Shown in pieces: positions 44,929 to 54,002 of a DNA stretch of 64,000 nt; position 1 is the stretch's first letter, and each line of letters begins with the position of its first letter. The notes beneath the pieces were generated by a model that was not told where the DNA came from, did not search any database, and saw only the letters and a program-made list of their open reading frames with translations. The translations under genes and the position numbers were made by a program. Origin of the DNA: Treponema sp. (GTDB lineage Bacteria; Spirochaetota; Spirochaetia; Treponematales; Treponemataceae); NCBI GenBank assembly GCA_017534445.1, contig JAFXWC010000017.1, positions 1 to 64,000 on the forward strand, written 5' to 3'.

Positions 44929-45834
44929 CTAAAGGTTACAGTCCTTTATAGCAGCCTTAATCTGTTCCTGAGCCGATGCTTTTGGCTCAACCAAAGGCAA
45001 GCGAACTGAACCTGCGGGCATTCCCTTTAGGTTCATGGCATACTTGATGCATGAAGGGTTTCCATCACAGAATGCAGCGCGGAAGAATGGCTGAAGCCTG
45101 TAGTGGATTTTGCATGCTTCTGCAAACTTTCCGTCCAGACAATCGTGGACAAGTTCTCCCATCAGGGCAGGAATCATGTTGGTTACAACGGAGATTACAC
45201 CGTCGCCGCCAGCCGCCATAAGTGGAAGCGTTAAGCCGTCATCTCCACTCATAACGGAAAAGTCAGGTTTCTTAAGGCCAATCTTTTCCACGACTTCCAT
45301 CATCTGCGTTATGCTGCCACTTGCTTCCTTTACGCCAACAATGTTTGGAAGCTCTGCGATGCGCTCAAGGAGAGGCACGCTGATGTTCTTTCCGGTGCGT
45401 CCCTGTATGTTGTAGACGACTATTGGGAGGCCAACCTTGCTTACGGCTTCGAAGTGGCGGAAAATGCCTTCGTCGCTGGGCTTGTTGTAGTAAGGCGTTA
45501 CAACGAGTGCATAGTCGCCACCCTTAGCCTTTGCACGCTCAACGTAGCGTACTGCATCGCGGGTATTGTTGCTTCCTGCCCCAACAAGAACCTTTACGTC
45601 CTTGCCGTTCTTTGCGTTGAATTCGCGCACGAGCGGAATCGCTATATCAAGTAGTTTGTCTTCTTCGTCTTCTGAAAGGGTTGGAGTTTCGCCGCTAGTA
45701 CCCAATGGCAAAAGACCGTCTATTCCCTGTTCAAGCTGGAAGAGCACATTTTTCTTAAATCCGTCGTAATCAACAGATCCGTCGTTCAGCATGGGTGTAA
45801 TCATTGCCGTGTATGCGCCATGTATTTTTGCCAT
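44929..45834 (-). CDS. dapA: 4-hydroxy-tetrahydrodipicolinate synthase
   Basis: A 301-aa class I aldolase that condenses pyruvate with aspartate semialdehyde. Seen are LPLGTSGETPTLSEDE near residue 42, TPYYNKPSDEG near 113, VYNIQGRTG with the catalytic tyrosine near 141 and the Schiff-base lysine in VGVKEASGS near 169. AAGGAG precedes the ATG. With asd it supplies the lysine/DAP branch. Confidence 0.95.
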   Translation of the reverse strand: MAKIHGAYTAMITPMLNDGSVDYDGFKKNVLFQLEQGIDGLLPLGTSGETPTLSEDEEDKLLDIAIPLVREFNAKNGKDVKVLVGAGSNNTRDAVRYVERAKAKGGDYALVVTPYYNKPSDEGIFRHFEAVSKVGLPIVVYNIQGRTGKNISVPLLERIAELPNIVGVKEASGSITQMMEVVEKIGLKKPDFSVMSGDDGLTLPLMAAGGDGVISVVTNMIPALMGELVHDCLDGKFAEACKIHYRLQPFFRAAFCDGNPSCIKYAMNLKGMPAGSVRLPLVEPKASAQEQIKAAIKDCNL

Positions 45835-45866
45835 ATCGTAACTCCTTAAAAAATTTTTACTATTAT

Positions 45867-45886
45867 TGCATATTTATGCATCTTAT
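45867..45886. promoter_or_regulatory. Palindromic operator-like site upstream of dapA
   Basis: TGCATA-tt-TATGCA (45867-45880) overlaps a second ATGCA-tcttATGCA repeat, about 35 nt upstream of dapA. No regulator can be named. Confidence 0.35.
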
Positions 45887-45923
45887 GCAAGCGAATGGGA
45901 ATAAGAAAAATTTGCTTAAAAAC

Positions 45924-46982
45924 TTACAAGAGCAGGCTTTCGTCTATTTCTGCAAACTCGGCGGCTTCTTTTGCGGAGTGCCCCATGGACATATACTTTT
46001 TTGCGAGAGAAATGGCTTTTTCTTTTATGCCTTCACTTCTGCCCTTGCTTAAACCGTCTTTCATGCCCTTGCTTATGCCTTCTTTCATGCCTTTGCTTAT
46101 CCCTTCTGTTATGCCTTTGCTTAAGCCCTCTTCATACCCTTTTGCCAAGCCCTTTTTTGTGGCAGCCTCAATACTGGAGATTCTGTCCCTTTCGTAGATT
46201 TCCTGCCGGTACTCCGCCCACCAAAGGTCCATGTCCGTGCTTACTGACGATAATGATTTCTGTGCCTCCATAAGTCCCTTCTCCTTGCAGGTAAGCTTGT
46301 CTATTATGTCTTTTTTATCAGGATTGTCCGCATCCTTCAAAAATATTGCCCAGTTCTCCAAAGCCGTATTTGTGTCAAGACTTTCTTCCAACCCGTAGAC
46401 TTTGGGAAGCTCCACAAAGACTATGTTGAGCGTATTGGAAAGGCATTTTCCGTCCTTCGTCCTCATGGCAAAGCGGCTTACAGGTGAAGGCCTCTTTTCC
46501 TCATCACTTTTAGCCCCGCCCTTAAAGTCATAGATAAAGTTCAGTATGCTTATCTGGTAAACAACAGGCGCCTTTTCCCATGACTCCCCTCGCTTAAGAT
46601 ATGTAGCCTCAAGCCGTGAAACTTGGTATTCAGCCCGCTTTCCGTAGTCGTATTCCTGGTTGAATGCCTGCATCTCTATGTCTGCAGAAAGCCCGTCATC
46701 AAATTCACAGGATATGTCGCAGCTAACACCCCTCTGCCCAACAAAAGATACGGGCAAGTCGTTTGGCCTAAGTTCCCATTTAGCTATCTTTCGCTCCGTT
46801 GCAGCCTCAAGAAAGGATTTTAGCGCAGCCTTGGCCTCCGAAGTGTTCCTTGTAAGCATAGCCTTGAAGGTAGTGTCCACACGCGGATTAAGCAAAGCCC
46901 CGGTTCCAGCCTGAGCGGCATATTCCTTTCCGTCTGCGAACGATCGCACCCCCTTCCTGACATTTTTGTCCCCAAAGCTCAT
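45924..46982 (-). CDS. Rpn/PD-(D/E)XK transposase-family nuclease-like protein with tandem-repeat tail
   Basis: A 352-aa protein of the PDDEXK_2 group. LLNPRVDTTFKAML near residue 32 is the family start. SCDISCEFDDGLSADIEMQAF near 90 gives the catalytic Asp and ExQ. VVYQISILNFI follows near 145. The C-terminal region (about 283-325) is a run of 4- to 8-residue repeats of the form G(I/L/M)SKGMxEG, encoded by near-identical DNA. These proteins are often annotated as transposases but are usually stand-alone recombination-promoting nucleases. AAGGAG precedes the ATG. Confidence 0.82.
   Translation of the reverse strand: MSFGDKNVRKGVRSFADGKEYAAQAGTGALLNPRVDTTFKAMLTRNTSEAKAALKSFLEAATERKIAKWELRPNDLPVSFVGQRGVSCDISCEFDDGLSADIEMQAFNQEYDYGKRAEYQVSRLEATYLKRGESWEKAPVVYQISILNFIYDFKGGAKSDEEKRPSPVSRFAMRTKDGKCLSNTLNIVFVELPKVYGLEESLDTNTALENWAIFLKDADNPDKKDIIDKLTCKEKGLMEAQKSLSSVSTDMDLWWAEYRQEIYERDRISSIEAATKKGLAKGYEEGLSKGITEGISKGMKEGISKGMKDGLSKGRSEGIKEKAISLAKKYMSMGHSAKEAAEFAEIDESLLL
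46022..46150 (-). repeat. Short tandem repeats inside the Rpn-like gene
   Basis: About nine degenerate 12-nt (paired as 24-nt) repeats coding for SKGMKEG-like steps. All repeat lengths are multiples of 3, so slippage would change tail length without a frameshift. Confidence 0.7.
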
Positions 46983-47172
46983 AGGGCAAGACTCCTTAAT
47001 TATAATATATGTGACGGCAAAAATAAAGGACTTATGTCAGAACTCATGTCCCCATTCCTTTTATCCCTCATATATATATTTGCGATAAAAGTGCAATTCT
47101 GGACATAAATGCGTAAATTTTTCTACAATTTTCCTATAGACAAAAAAGCCCACAACTTGTATCATTGCCAAC

Positions 47173-47216
47173 AGTCAGTTCGAAATTCCATCCTGACTTA
47201 AAACAAAACTAGGAGG
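47173..47216 (+). ncRNA. preQ1-I riboswitch controlling queF
   Basis: Stem P1 AGTCAG (47173-47178)/CTGACT (47193-47198). The loop opens with TTC, as in preQ1-I aptamers, and runs to ..CCAT. Then comes an A-rich tail TTAAAACAAAACT that merges with AGGAGG (47211-47216), the queF ribosome-binding site. This matches the class I preQ1 layout in which the tail forms a pseudoknot and hides the site. The downstream gene is the queuosine enzyme QueF. Confidence 0.75.
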
Positions 47217-47225
47217 TCTATGCAA

Positions 47226-47696
47226 ATGCGCACGGACGAAGAACTAAAAGGAGTTACGCTTCTCGGCGGCTCCACAAGCTACAACCGGGACTACAGCCCG
47301 GAAATCCTTGAAAAATTTCCCAACAAACATCCGGAAAACGACTACATGGTAACATTCAACTGTCCGGAATTCACATCCCTTTGCCCAAAGACAGGCCAGC
47401 CAGACTTTGCGGAAATAAAAATCAACTACATACCGGGGCCATTCCTTGTTGAATCAAAGTCTCTAAAGCTCTACCTTTTTTCCTTCCGCAACCACGGAGA
47501 CTTTCACGAAGACTGCGTAAACATAATCATGAAAGATCTGGTAAAGCTGCTAGACCCCAAGTACCTGGAAGTAAAAGGCATCTTTACACCGCGCGGGGGA
47601 ATCTCCATCTACCCCTTTGCAAACTATGCCAAGAAAGGCTCCCCTTACGAAAACACAGCTAAGGAACGCCTCTTTTCATCACTTTCATCGAAGTAG
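47226..47696 (+). CDS. queF: NADPH-dependent 7-cyano-7-deazaguanine reductase
   Basis: A 156-aa T-fold enzyme that reduces preQ0 to preQ1 for queuosine. The nucleophilic cysteine and substrate-binding residues are in [19 protein letters not shown] near residues 39-57; the C-terminal [21 protein letters not shown] motif is intact. It is the short, unimodular type. The ATG at 47226 is 9 nt from AGGAGG; the ATG at 47220 is too close. Confidence 0.95.
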   Translation: MRTDEELKGVTLLGGSTSYNRDYSPEILEKFPNKHPENDYMVTFNCPEFTSLCPKTGQPDFAEIKINYIPGPFLVESKSLKLYLFSFRNHGDFHEDCVNIIMKDLVKLLDPKYLEVKGIFTPRGGISIYPFANYAKKGSPYENTAKERLFSSLSSK

Positions 47697-47736
47697 CAAA
47701 ATCAACATAGCAAAATCAAATACCAAGGAGAAAAAT

Positions 47737-48459
47737 ATGCCAAACATACCCTTTCAGAACGAAATAATTTTACTGCTTTCCGTATTCGCATTCTTTGGAG
47801 GACTTGTAGCATTCTTCAAGCTCTTCGGCAAAAACGGAATCTTTGCATGGACGGTAATCTGCACAATAGCCGCAAACATAGAAGTCCTTATTCTGGTACA
47901 CGCATTCGGAATGGACACAACACTCGGCAACGTAATATTTGCATCGTCATTTCTGGCAACAGACATCATGAGCGAAATCTACGGCAAAAAAGAAGCCAAC
48001 ACCTGCGTAAAGCTTGGAATAGCGGCAAACGTAACCTTCATCCTCATATCGCAGAGCTGGTTCTTATACATACCAGCAAGCCAGGACACAATGGCTCTTC
48101 CAATCCGCACGGTCTTTGCAAACACGCCGCGTGTCATGCTTTCTAGCCTCTTTGCCTATGCCGTATGCGAAATCTATGACGTGTGGGCCTACCACCACCT
48201 CTGGAATCTTACGGAAAAAAAGTGCGGAGACAAAATGCGCTTCCTCTGGCTGCGCAACAACGGCTCCACAATGGTAAGCCAGCTTATAAACGTAGTGGTA
48301 TTCAACCTGCTTGCATTTGCGGGAGTTTTCCCAAGCGGAACCATAATCCAAATTCTTATCTTTGGATACGCAATATTCCTTGTAACTTCAATCTTGGACA
48401 CCCCCTTCCTGTACTGGGCAAGGCACATTGCAGAAAAGCGCGGAGAGCTTAAAGTTTAG
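47737..48459 (+). CDS. Queuosine precursor transporter (YhhQ/QPTR family)
   Basis: A 240-aa inner-membrane protein with about six helices. ASSFLATDIMSEIYGKKEA near residue 70 is the family hallmark; VCEIYDVWAYHHLW near 145 and LDTPFLYWARHI near the end support it. It imports preQ0, preQ1 or queuine. It has AAGGAG, lies 40 nt after queF and should be under the same riboswitch. Confidence 0.9.
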   Translation: MPNIPFQNEIILLLSVFAFFGGLVAFFKLFGKNGIFAWTVICTIAANIEVLILVHAFGMDTTLGNVIFASSFLATDIMSEIYGKKEANTCVKLGIAANVTFILISQSWFLYIPASQDTMALPIRTVFANTPRVMLSSLFAYAVCEIYDVWAYHHLWNLTEKKCGDKMRFLWLRNNGSTMVSQLINVVVFNLLAFAGVFPSGTIIQILIFGYAIFLVTSILDTPFLYWARHIAEKRGELKV

Positions 48460-48501
48460 GCTTGAAAGTTTAGGCTTGAAACTCGAAAACAGGAACTTGT
48501 T

Positions 48502-48885
48502 ATGAAAATAGAACACATCGCTTTATACGTAAACAACCTGGAAAAATGCAGGGACTTCTTCATAAAATATTTCAAGGGCAAGTCAAATGCAGGTTATCAT
48601 AACAGGACGACAAATTTCCGTTCCTATTTTATCACATTCGAAGACGGTTCCCGGCTTGAATTAATGAACAAACCGGGAATGGTTGACGATGAAAAAAATC
48701 TTGCAAGGACAGGATTCATTCATCTTGCCTTCAGCGTGGACAGCAAAGAAAACGTGGACTCCCTTACAGAAAGGCTGCAGAAAGACGGATTCAAAGTGCT
48801 AAGCGGCCCCAGGACAACTGGAGACGAATATTACGAAAGCTGCATCCTTGGAATAGAAGACAACCAAATAGAAATTACTGTTTAG
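48502..48885 (+). CDS. VOC/glyoxalase-family protein
   Basis: A 127-aa protein with two beta-alpha-beta-beta-beta halves. It begins IEHIALYVNNLEKCRDFFIKYF and contains GFIHLAFSV near 74 and a C-terminal EDNQIEITV. A His (residue 5), an internal Glu, a second His (near 75) and Glu near the end could bind a metal. The substrate is unknown; many such small proteins are lactoylglutathione-lyase-like. Confidence 0.83.
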   Translation: MKIEHIALYVNNLEKCRDFFIKYFKGKSNAGYHNRTTNFRSYFITFEDGSRLELMNKPGMVDDEKNLARTGFIHLAFSVDSKENVDSLTERLQKDGFKVLSGPRTTGDEYYESCILGIEDNQIEITV

Positions 48886-49195
48886 AAAAAGAAAACAATG
48901 CATTTTCCCCAAAAGCCATTTTACCTAGGAGGGGTAAGTCCGCTTGAAACTGCGCCCTATGGGCTTGTTGCGAGTTCCCCCTGCGCCTGAAAAACAAGGA
49001 GGGGTAAGTCTCCCCCTGCGGTCGCACTTCGTTGCGCCCTACCCCCTCTGCGGGCTCAAACGCCGCCCGCAACGCCTGCTATAATTAATTGCAAGTTCGC
49101 AAAAAAATCCCGCGAGTTTCGCAGAAACTCGGTAGCGTAAGCGAACAACGCCCCAAGGCTGATTGGTGTTAGCACGAAAAATCTAGGTCAGATTT
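48886..49195. other. Intergenic GC-rich region with direct repeats
   Basis: Two copies of aggaggggtaagtc (48927 and 48998) flank GC-rich stretches with ccctgcg boxes. No gene or promoter is seen. It leads into a family I unit. Confidence 0.4.
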
Positions 49196-49347
49196 CCTCT
49201 TTCTTGCCAATCAATATAAAGCCCATGGATGGATTTTTCGTACTTGATAAGAATTAAAAAGCGCATGGATGCACGGCTTAGCAGCATGCAGAATTGCGCA
49301 GCGATTCTGCAATACTCAGGAAAATCCATGGAGGGATTTTCCTGAGT
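49196..49347 (+). repeat. Family I unit(s) before tail T4
   Basis: One damaged CTTGCC unit start and one complete unit. The complete unit has hairpin GCAGAATTGC/GCGATTCTGC (one G-U type wobble) and a 14-bp stem ACTCAGGAAAATCC (49314-49327) with GGATTTTCCTGAGT (49334-49347). The outer seven pairs differ from those of the copies at 5663 and 58282 (ACCTGGG/CCCAGGT), with both arms changed. Confidence 0.8.
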
Positions 49348-49535
49348 CCTACGCCCGATTGGAGTGGCGGCAGGGTTGCCTGCAACCCGTTGCCGTTCCC
49401 GCTAGGGAATGGAGCGCGAAGGCGCGGAACCACGATTCTCGCAACGAAGTTTCGAGCGAAGCGGGTGACGAAAGGCCTCTGCTCCCGGTTGCAGTCAAGA
49501 AATTAATGGCAGAGCAAAAAAACTACCGTCCTAAA
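49348..49535 (+). repeat. Family I tail T4, upstream of an MCP gene
   Basis: cctacgcccgattggagtggcgg followed by hairpins GGGTTGC-ct-GCAACCC and CGTTCCC-gcta-GGGAATG, gcgggtgacga, then atggcagag and accgtcc boxes. It carries an extra hairpin relative to T5. It ends about 150 nt before the MCP start. Confidence 0.7.
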
Positions 49536-49688
49536 AAATACAGACTTAATTACAATCTTTCATCTCAATTAAAATTCCTTAAAAAATTTCCACCCAAAAA
49601 TTTCTGCTGTAAAATTTCGTTTTACAGACATATCCTTTTAAGTTACTATTATAAGTATCAATATTAAAAAGTTTTAGGAGATGAGAAA

Positions 49689-51785
49689 ATGAAGCAGAGC
49701 AATTCCACCGCAAAGGGAAGAAGTCTTGTAGTAAAACTTCTTTTGTTCATTGGACTTGCAATAATCATGGTAAATGCGGTTCAAATTTTTGGAACCATCA
49801 GCACCACGCGCACAATTCTTACCAAGCACAGCATAGAAGAATACACCGCTATGGCAGAAGCCTACTGTATTGCCATGGAAAACCGCATAGAAGCCCTTTA
49901 CGACAAGATGGACTTCTACAACAAGTCTGACGTTGCCCAGGTTGGGGATGAAGATGCCATAATCGACTGGCTGCACGCCCACAACGACTTCCGCTCACCG
50001 GCATTTTCCAACGTATTTTACTGCGGTCCAAGCGGCCAGAACCATTCGGACATAGGCACAAGCGCAAAGGTTAGCGACCGCTCATATTTTAAGGCCATCA
50101 TGCACGAGGGGCACGACAGGGACATAGACAACCCGGTAATTTCCCGCGCCACAGGAAAGGCTGTCGTCCACTTTTCAAGGGCTGTAAAGAAGAACGGCAG
50201 CACAATCGGCTTTTTCTGCGCAAACGTAACCCTCGAAAACATTAACGACATTGTAAACGAAATCCGCATAGGAAAGACAGGCTACGCTTTTATGCTTTCC
50301 AGCGAAGGCATTGTAATGGCCCACAAGGATTCTTCCAAGGTTATGGATGCAAACTTCCTTACTTCTGAAGACATTGGGGAAGACCTTAAGGCTTGTGCAA
50401 AGGAAATTGCGGCTGGCAAGAAGGGACACGCCTGGGTAACTGAAAACGGTTCCAAGAGGCTTGTTGCATACCGGGGAATAAAGGGCACAAACTGGGGCTT
50501 TGCCATTTCCATTGACGAAAAAGAAATTCTTACTGTTACAAACAACCTTTCCAACATAATTGCATTTGGCTGCGTACTTTCCGTAGTGCTCATGCTTTTG
50601 GTTGCGGGCATACTCTTAAGACTTTCGCTTAAGCCGCTTTTGAAGGTTGAAGGTGCAATATCCGAAATTGCCTCTGGAAACGCAGACTTGACAAAGCGCA
50701 TCGCCATAGACTCTGGGAACGAGATTGGGCGTGTAGTCAAAGGATTCAACAACTTTACAGGCAAGCTCCAGCAGATTATGAAGGAAATAAAATCTTCCAA
50801 CGCAGAGCTTGAAGCAGCAGGAAACGCCATGGAAAGAAGCACGGAAAACACCGTATCTTCCATTCAGGAAATTACCGCAAACATAGAGAATGTCCACAGC
50901 CAGATTAACAACCAGAACGAGAGGGTGCAGGAAACGGCAAGCACTGTAAGGCAAATAGCAGGAAACATAAGCACTTTGGAAAGCATGATTCAGAACCAGT
51001 CAGACAGCGTGGCACAGGCTTCCACGGCTGTTCAGGAGATGATAGGAAACATTTCTTCCGTAAACTCTTCGGTAGACAAAATGGCATTTTCTTTTGAAAC
51101 CCTCTGTAACGACGCCCAGGTTGGTCTTACAAAGCAAAAGGCTGTTAACGAGCGCGTAAGGGGCATAGAAGACCAGTCATCCATGCTGCAGCAGGCAAAT
51201 GCTTCCATAGCATCAATTGCATCCCAGACAAACCTTCTTGCAATGAATGCGGCAATCGAGGCGGCCCACGCAGGGGAAGCAGGAAAGGGATTTTCCGTTG
51301 TTGCGGATGAAATCAGAAAGCTTTCCGAAACTTCTTCTTCACAGTCAAAGACAATCGGAACCCAGCTTAAGGTTATAAAGGATTCAATCCTTAGCGTAGT
51401 TCAGGCAAGCGACGAGTCACGTACTACCTTTGAGCAGCTTTCGGAAAAGATTCGCGCCACGGACGAGCTTATCCTCCAGATAAAGCAGGCCATGCAGGAG
51501 CAGAACGAAGGCTCTAGGCAGATTAGCGAGGCACTCCGCTCCATGAACGACAGCACCGACCAGGTAAGGAACGCATCTTTGGAGATGACTACCGGAAACC
51601 AGGCTGTAATAAAGGAAATTGGGAACCTGCAGGAAACAACGAGCAGCATGAAGGAAAGCATGAATGAAGTTGCCCAGGATGCACAAAAAATCAGCGGCTC
51701 TGGAAAGGAACTTACAGACATTTACCTTAAGATGAAAGACTCCCTTGTAAAGATAGGCGGACAGATAGGCCAGTTCCATGTATAA
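49689..51785 (+). CDS. Methyl-accepting chemotaxis protein, canonical
   Basis: A 698-aa receptor with TM1 (about 15-35), a dCache domain (about 38-275; [21 protein letters not shown]), TM2 (about 285-308), HAMP (about 310-362) and a full signalling hairpin. The tip is [23 protein letters not shown], the common flagellar type. It therefore should use the main CheA/CheW, unlike the three receptors of the operon at 14219-26341. AGGAG precedes the ATG. Confidence 0.93.
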   Translation: MKQSNSTAKGRSLVVKLLLFIGLAIIMVNAVQIFGTISTTRTILTKHSIEEYTAMAEAYCIAMENRIEALYDKMDFYNKSDVAQVGDEDAIIDWLHAHNDFRSPAFSNVFYCGPSGQNHSDIGTSAKVSDRSYFKAIMHEGHDRDIDNPVISRATGKAVVHFSRAVKKNGSTIGFFCANVTLENINDIVNEIRIGKTGYAFMLSSEGIVMAHKDSSKVMDANFLTSEDIGEDLKACAKEIAAGKKGHAWVTENGSKRLVAYRGIKGTNWGFAISIDEKEILTVTNNLSNIIAFGCVLSVVLMLLVAGILLRLSLKPLLKVEGAISEIASGNADLTKRIAIDSGNEIGRVVKGFNNFTGKLQQIMKEIKSSNAELEAAGNAMERSTENTVSSIQEITANIENVHSQINNQNERVQETASTVRQIAGNISTLESMIQNQSDSVAQASTAVQEMIGNISSVNSSVDKMAFSFETLCNDAQVGLTKQKAVNERVRGIEDQSSMLQQANASIASIASQTNLLAMNAAIEAAHAGEAGKGFSVVADEIRKLSETSSSQSKTIGTQLKVIKDSILSVVQASDESRTTFEQLSEKIRATDELILQIKQAMQEQNEGSRQISEALRSMNDSTDQVRNASLEMTTGNQAVIKEIGNLQETTSSMKESMNEVAQDAQKISGSGKELTDIYLKMKDSLVKIGGQIGQFHV

Positions 51786-51824
51786 AGGAGTCTTGTTCTC
51801 ATAGGAAAAAGCAAGCATCAATTA

Positions 51825-53561
51825 TTAACTTGAGGCTGACGAAAATCCCATCTCCACAAGGGCAGCTTTTGCTTCGGCAATTTCGTCGTAAGGGGTTGCC
51901 TTGTCGCGGTAGATTATGCTGTTTTCGTGGCTTTTTCCAAGCAGAAGAACGATGTCGTCTTTTTCTGCAAGGGAAAATGCCTTGCGTATAGCCTGACGGC
52001 GGTCTGGAATAAGAAGCAAATCTTTGTCCTTAACCTTACCCTCTTTTACAGCACCCTGGGCTATGTCTTCAAGGATTTTCATGCTGTCTTCAAAGCGGGG
52101 GTCTTCGTCCGTTAGAATTTCCGTTGAACAGAAGCGGGCGGCAACTGCACCCTGCAGGGGACGCTTTTTTGTGTCCCTCTCCCCTCCTGAACCAAAGACG
52201 CAGATTATGTTTCCGGAGCAGCGCTTTTTTAGCGGAGGGAAAATTGTTTCAAAAGAAGACGGGGTGTGGGCATAGTCAACGATTACTTCAAAGGGCTGAC
52301 CGCAGTCTATGACAGTCATTCGGCCTGTTACAGGAAGAAGCTTTTGGGTAAGCTCTGCAAGCTTTGCAAGGGGAATGAGGGTTGTTCCGCTTACCGCAAT
52401 AAGGGCGGCGGTTATGTTGTAGGCATTGAATGCACCGGGAAGCGGAGCCTTTACGTGGATTACGCGCTCGCCTTCCGGTACGGAGGAATCAAAGCGGTGC
52501 ATGCTGAATGTTATTCCGTAGCGGGCACTTGCTATATTACGGCTGGAGATATAGGCCATATTCTGGGGCACTGGCGGTAATGGTGCAGCCTTTATTTCTT
52601 CTGCTGCCTGCTTTCCGGCCATGCCTTCCGTTGTAAAGCCCACAACCTTCTTAGAGGTGGCGGAAGCAAAATATGATGCGGCTGGGTCTTCCAAGTTTAC
52701 AATTCCAAAAGAGGGAACCTTTGTTTCCTTTCCGGCGATTAGCTTTGTGTGACTAACCTCGTCCAAAGCGCGGAATAGGTTTGCCTTGTCGCTCTTGTAC
52801 TGCTCGTAAGTACCGTGGAATTCCAGGTGTTCAAGCGTTACGTTCATGAATAGTGCGCAGTCAAATTTTACGTCGCCCAAACGGTTTGTCTTTGTGCTTA
52901 AGCCGTGGCTTGAAGATTCAACTACCGCGTGGGTACAGCCGTTCTGAAGCATTTCGTAAAGTTCCCGCTGAACAATTGGAGCCTCAGGCGTTGTCTGGTG
53001 CTGGGGATTGTTAACTGCCTCTCCGCCAAGTGAATACTGGACGGTGCTTATAAAGCCGGCCTTAATTCCGCTAAGGCGCAAAAGCTGCCAGATGAAGGAC
53101 ACTGTGGAAGATTTTCCTTCCGTACCCGTTACACCGTAAATTACAAGGTGGGAAGAAGGGTCGTCGTAAAAGGATGCACTTATCGGAGACATTGCAAAGC
53201 GGCTGGACGGAACTTTTATAAAAGCCACGTCTTCCTTGCCTGCATGCGCATTTTTTATGGAAGAAGCTATTGCTTCCTTTTCTTCCGCGGAAAATTCATC
53301 CTGGTAAACTACCGCGCAAGCACCGTTTTCTATTGCCTTGCAAATGAATTTATTGCCTGTTGTGTGGGTTCCCGGTAGAGCAAAAAAGAGGGTGTTCTTT
53401 TTTACCGACCGGCTGTCAAATTCAAGGTTTTCTATTACACACCTCTTTGCATTTGTTAGGGAAGCGGCCTGGTTGGAAGTTGTTCCGCTTTCGTCTGTAA
53501 AAGTATATTCAAGCTCAGGATTTTTTATTCCTGCAAGTATTTGTTCCAATGTCTTTTTCAT
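51825..53561 (-). CDS. murE: UDP-MurNAc-tripeptide synthetase MurE
   Basis: A 578-aa Mur ligase that adds the third amino acid of the peptidoglycan stem. The ATP loop is GVTGTEGKSST near residue 133; the central HQTTPEAP near 183 and VVESSSHGLS near 208 are typical of MurE. The specificity motif, DNPR in diaminopimelate enzymes, reads DEDPR (near 478). It is longer than most MurE proteins because of inserted loops. The ATG at 53561 has no ribosome-binding site and follows TTGAAA-N17-TATGCT by 6 nt. Confidence 0.92.
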   Translation of the reverse strand: MKKTLEQILAGIKNPELEYTFTDESGTTSNQAASLTNAKRCVIENLEFDSRSVKKNTLFFALPGTHTTGNKFICKAIENGACAVVYQDEFSAEEKEAIASSIKNAHAGKEDVAFIKVPSSRFAMSPISASFYDDPSSHLVIYGVTGTEGKSSTVSFIWQLLRLSGIKAGFISTVQYSLGGEAVNNPQHQTTPEAPIVQRELYEMLQNGCTHAVVESSSHGLSTKTNRLGDVKFDCALFMNVTLEHLEFHGTYEQYKSDKANLFRALDEVSHTKLIAGKETKVPSFGIVNLEDPAASYFASATSKKVVGFTTEGMAGKQAAEEIKAAPLPPVPQNMAYISSRNIASARYGITFSMHRFDSSVPEGERVIHVKAPLPGAFNAYNITAALIAVSGTTLIPLAKLAELTQKLLPVTGRMTVIDCGQPFEVIVDYAHTPSSFETIFPPLKKRCSGNIICVFGSGGERDTKKRPLQGAVAARFCSTEILTDEDPRFEDSMKILEDIAQGAVKEGKVKDKDLLLIPDRRQAIRKAFSLAEKDDIVLLLGKSHENSIIYRDKATPYDEIAEAKAALVEMGFSSASS

Positions 53562-53567
53562 GGCTAT

Positions 53568-53596
53568 AGCATATACCTAAGGCAATAAAGTTTCAA
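53568..53596 (-). promoter_or_regulatory. murE promoter, leaderless type
   Basis: Minus strand TTGAAA (53591-53596), N17, TATGCT (53568-53573), then 6 nt to the ATG. Confidence 0.55.
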
Positions 53597-53614
53597 GTTT
53601 AGTTTTTTTTCTTT

Positions 53615-53800
53615 CCCAAGGAGGACCTTGGAACCCAAATCTTGGAGGGGGAAAACCAGCTCAAAGTCCGAAGCCCGCCGTTTTTCCCCCTCCAAACCAC
53701 CTTCGGCGGTACGCACTTGCTACCGTCTCATCCCTGGGCACGGCTTAGGCATGTTGCGATACGTTGAGCAACATGGCCCCTAGGAACCCCAGTTTTATTG
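53615..53800 (+). repeat. Structured intergenic repeat, family II, copy B
   Basis: A 14-bp hairpin (TTGGAGGGGGAAAA at 53642-53655 with TTTTCCCCCTCCAA at 53682-53695), then gggcacggcttagg. A second hairpin CATGTTGC/GCAACATG (53750-53757, 53768-53775) follows, then cccctaggaacccc. The order is the same as copy A at 1-160, with different bases in the paired arms. The core stem is longer than in copy A. Confidence 0.75.
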
Positions 53801-53845
53801 TTGGATAAATGTTTCTTTTGTTGGCAGAGACAATGATTTTTCAAC

Positions 53846-53927
53846 TTTTCTTGCTTGCCAAGCAATATGAAGCCATGGATGGCAACTTAGCAGCATGCAG
53901 AATTGCTCTGTGATTCTGCAATCCATT
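53846..53927 (+). repeat. Single family I unit after copy B
   Basis: CTTGCC box, agccatggatggcaacttagcagcatg and a hairpin GCAGAATTGC/GTGATTCTGC with imperfect pairing. The second hairpin is replaced by the terminator of the facing gene. Confidence 0.65.
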
Positions 53928-53960
53928 AAAAAAAAGGCACCCACTTTTCGGTGAGTGCCC
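53928..53960 (-). terminator. Terminator of the 397-aa outer-membrane protein gene
   Basis: Minus strand GGCACTCAC/GTGGGTGCC hairpin (one mismatch) followed by a run of eight T. Confidence 0.75.
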
Positions 53961-54002
53961 AAAATAGGGAGAATTTATTTTAACAGAAGAAATCTTTCTG
54001 CC

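Noticed and set aside
45924..46982. Insertion-sequence transposase
   Set aside because: The PDDEXK_2 gene is often so labelled, but no terminal repeats or target duplication flank it.
49269..49667. Open frame of 132 codons before the MCP gene
   Set aside because: Made of a family I unit and tail T4; no conserved protein features.
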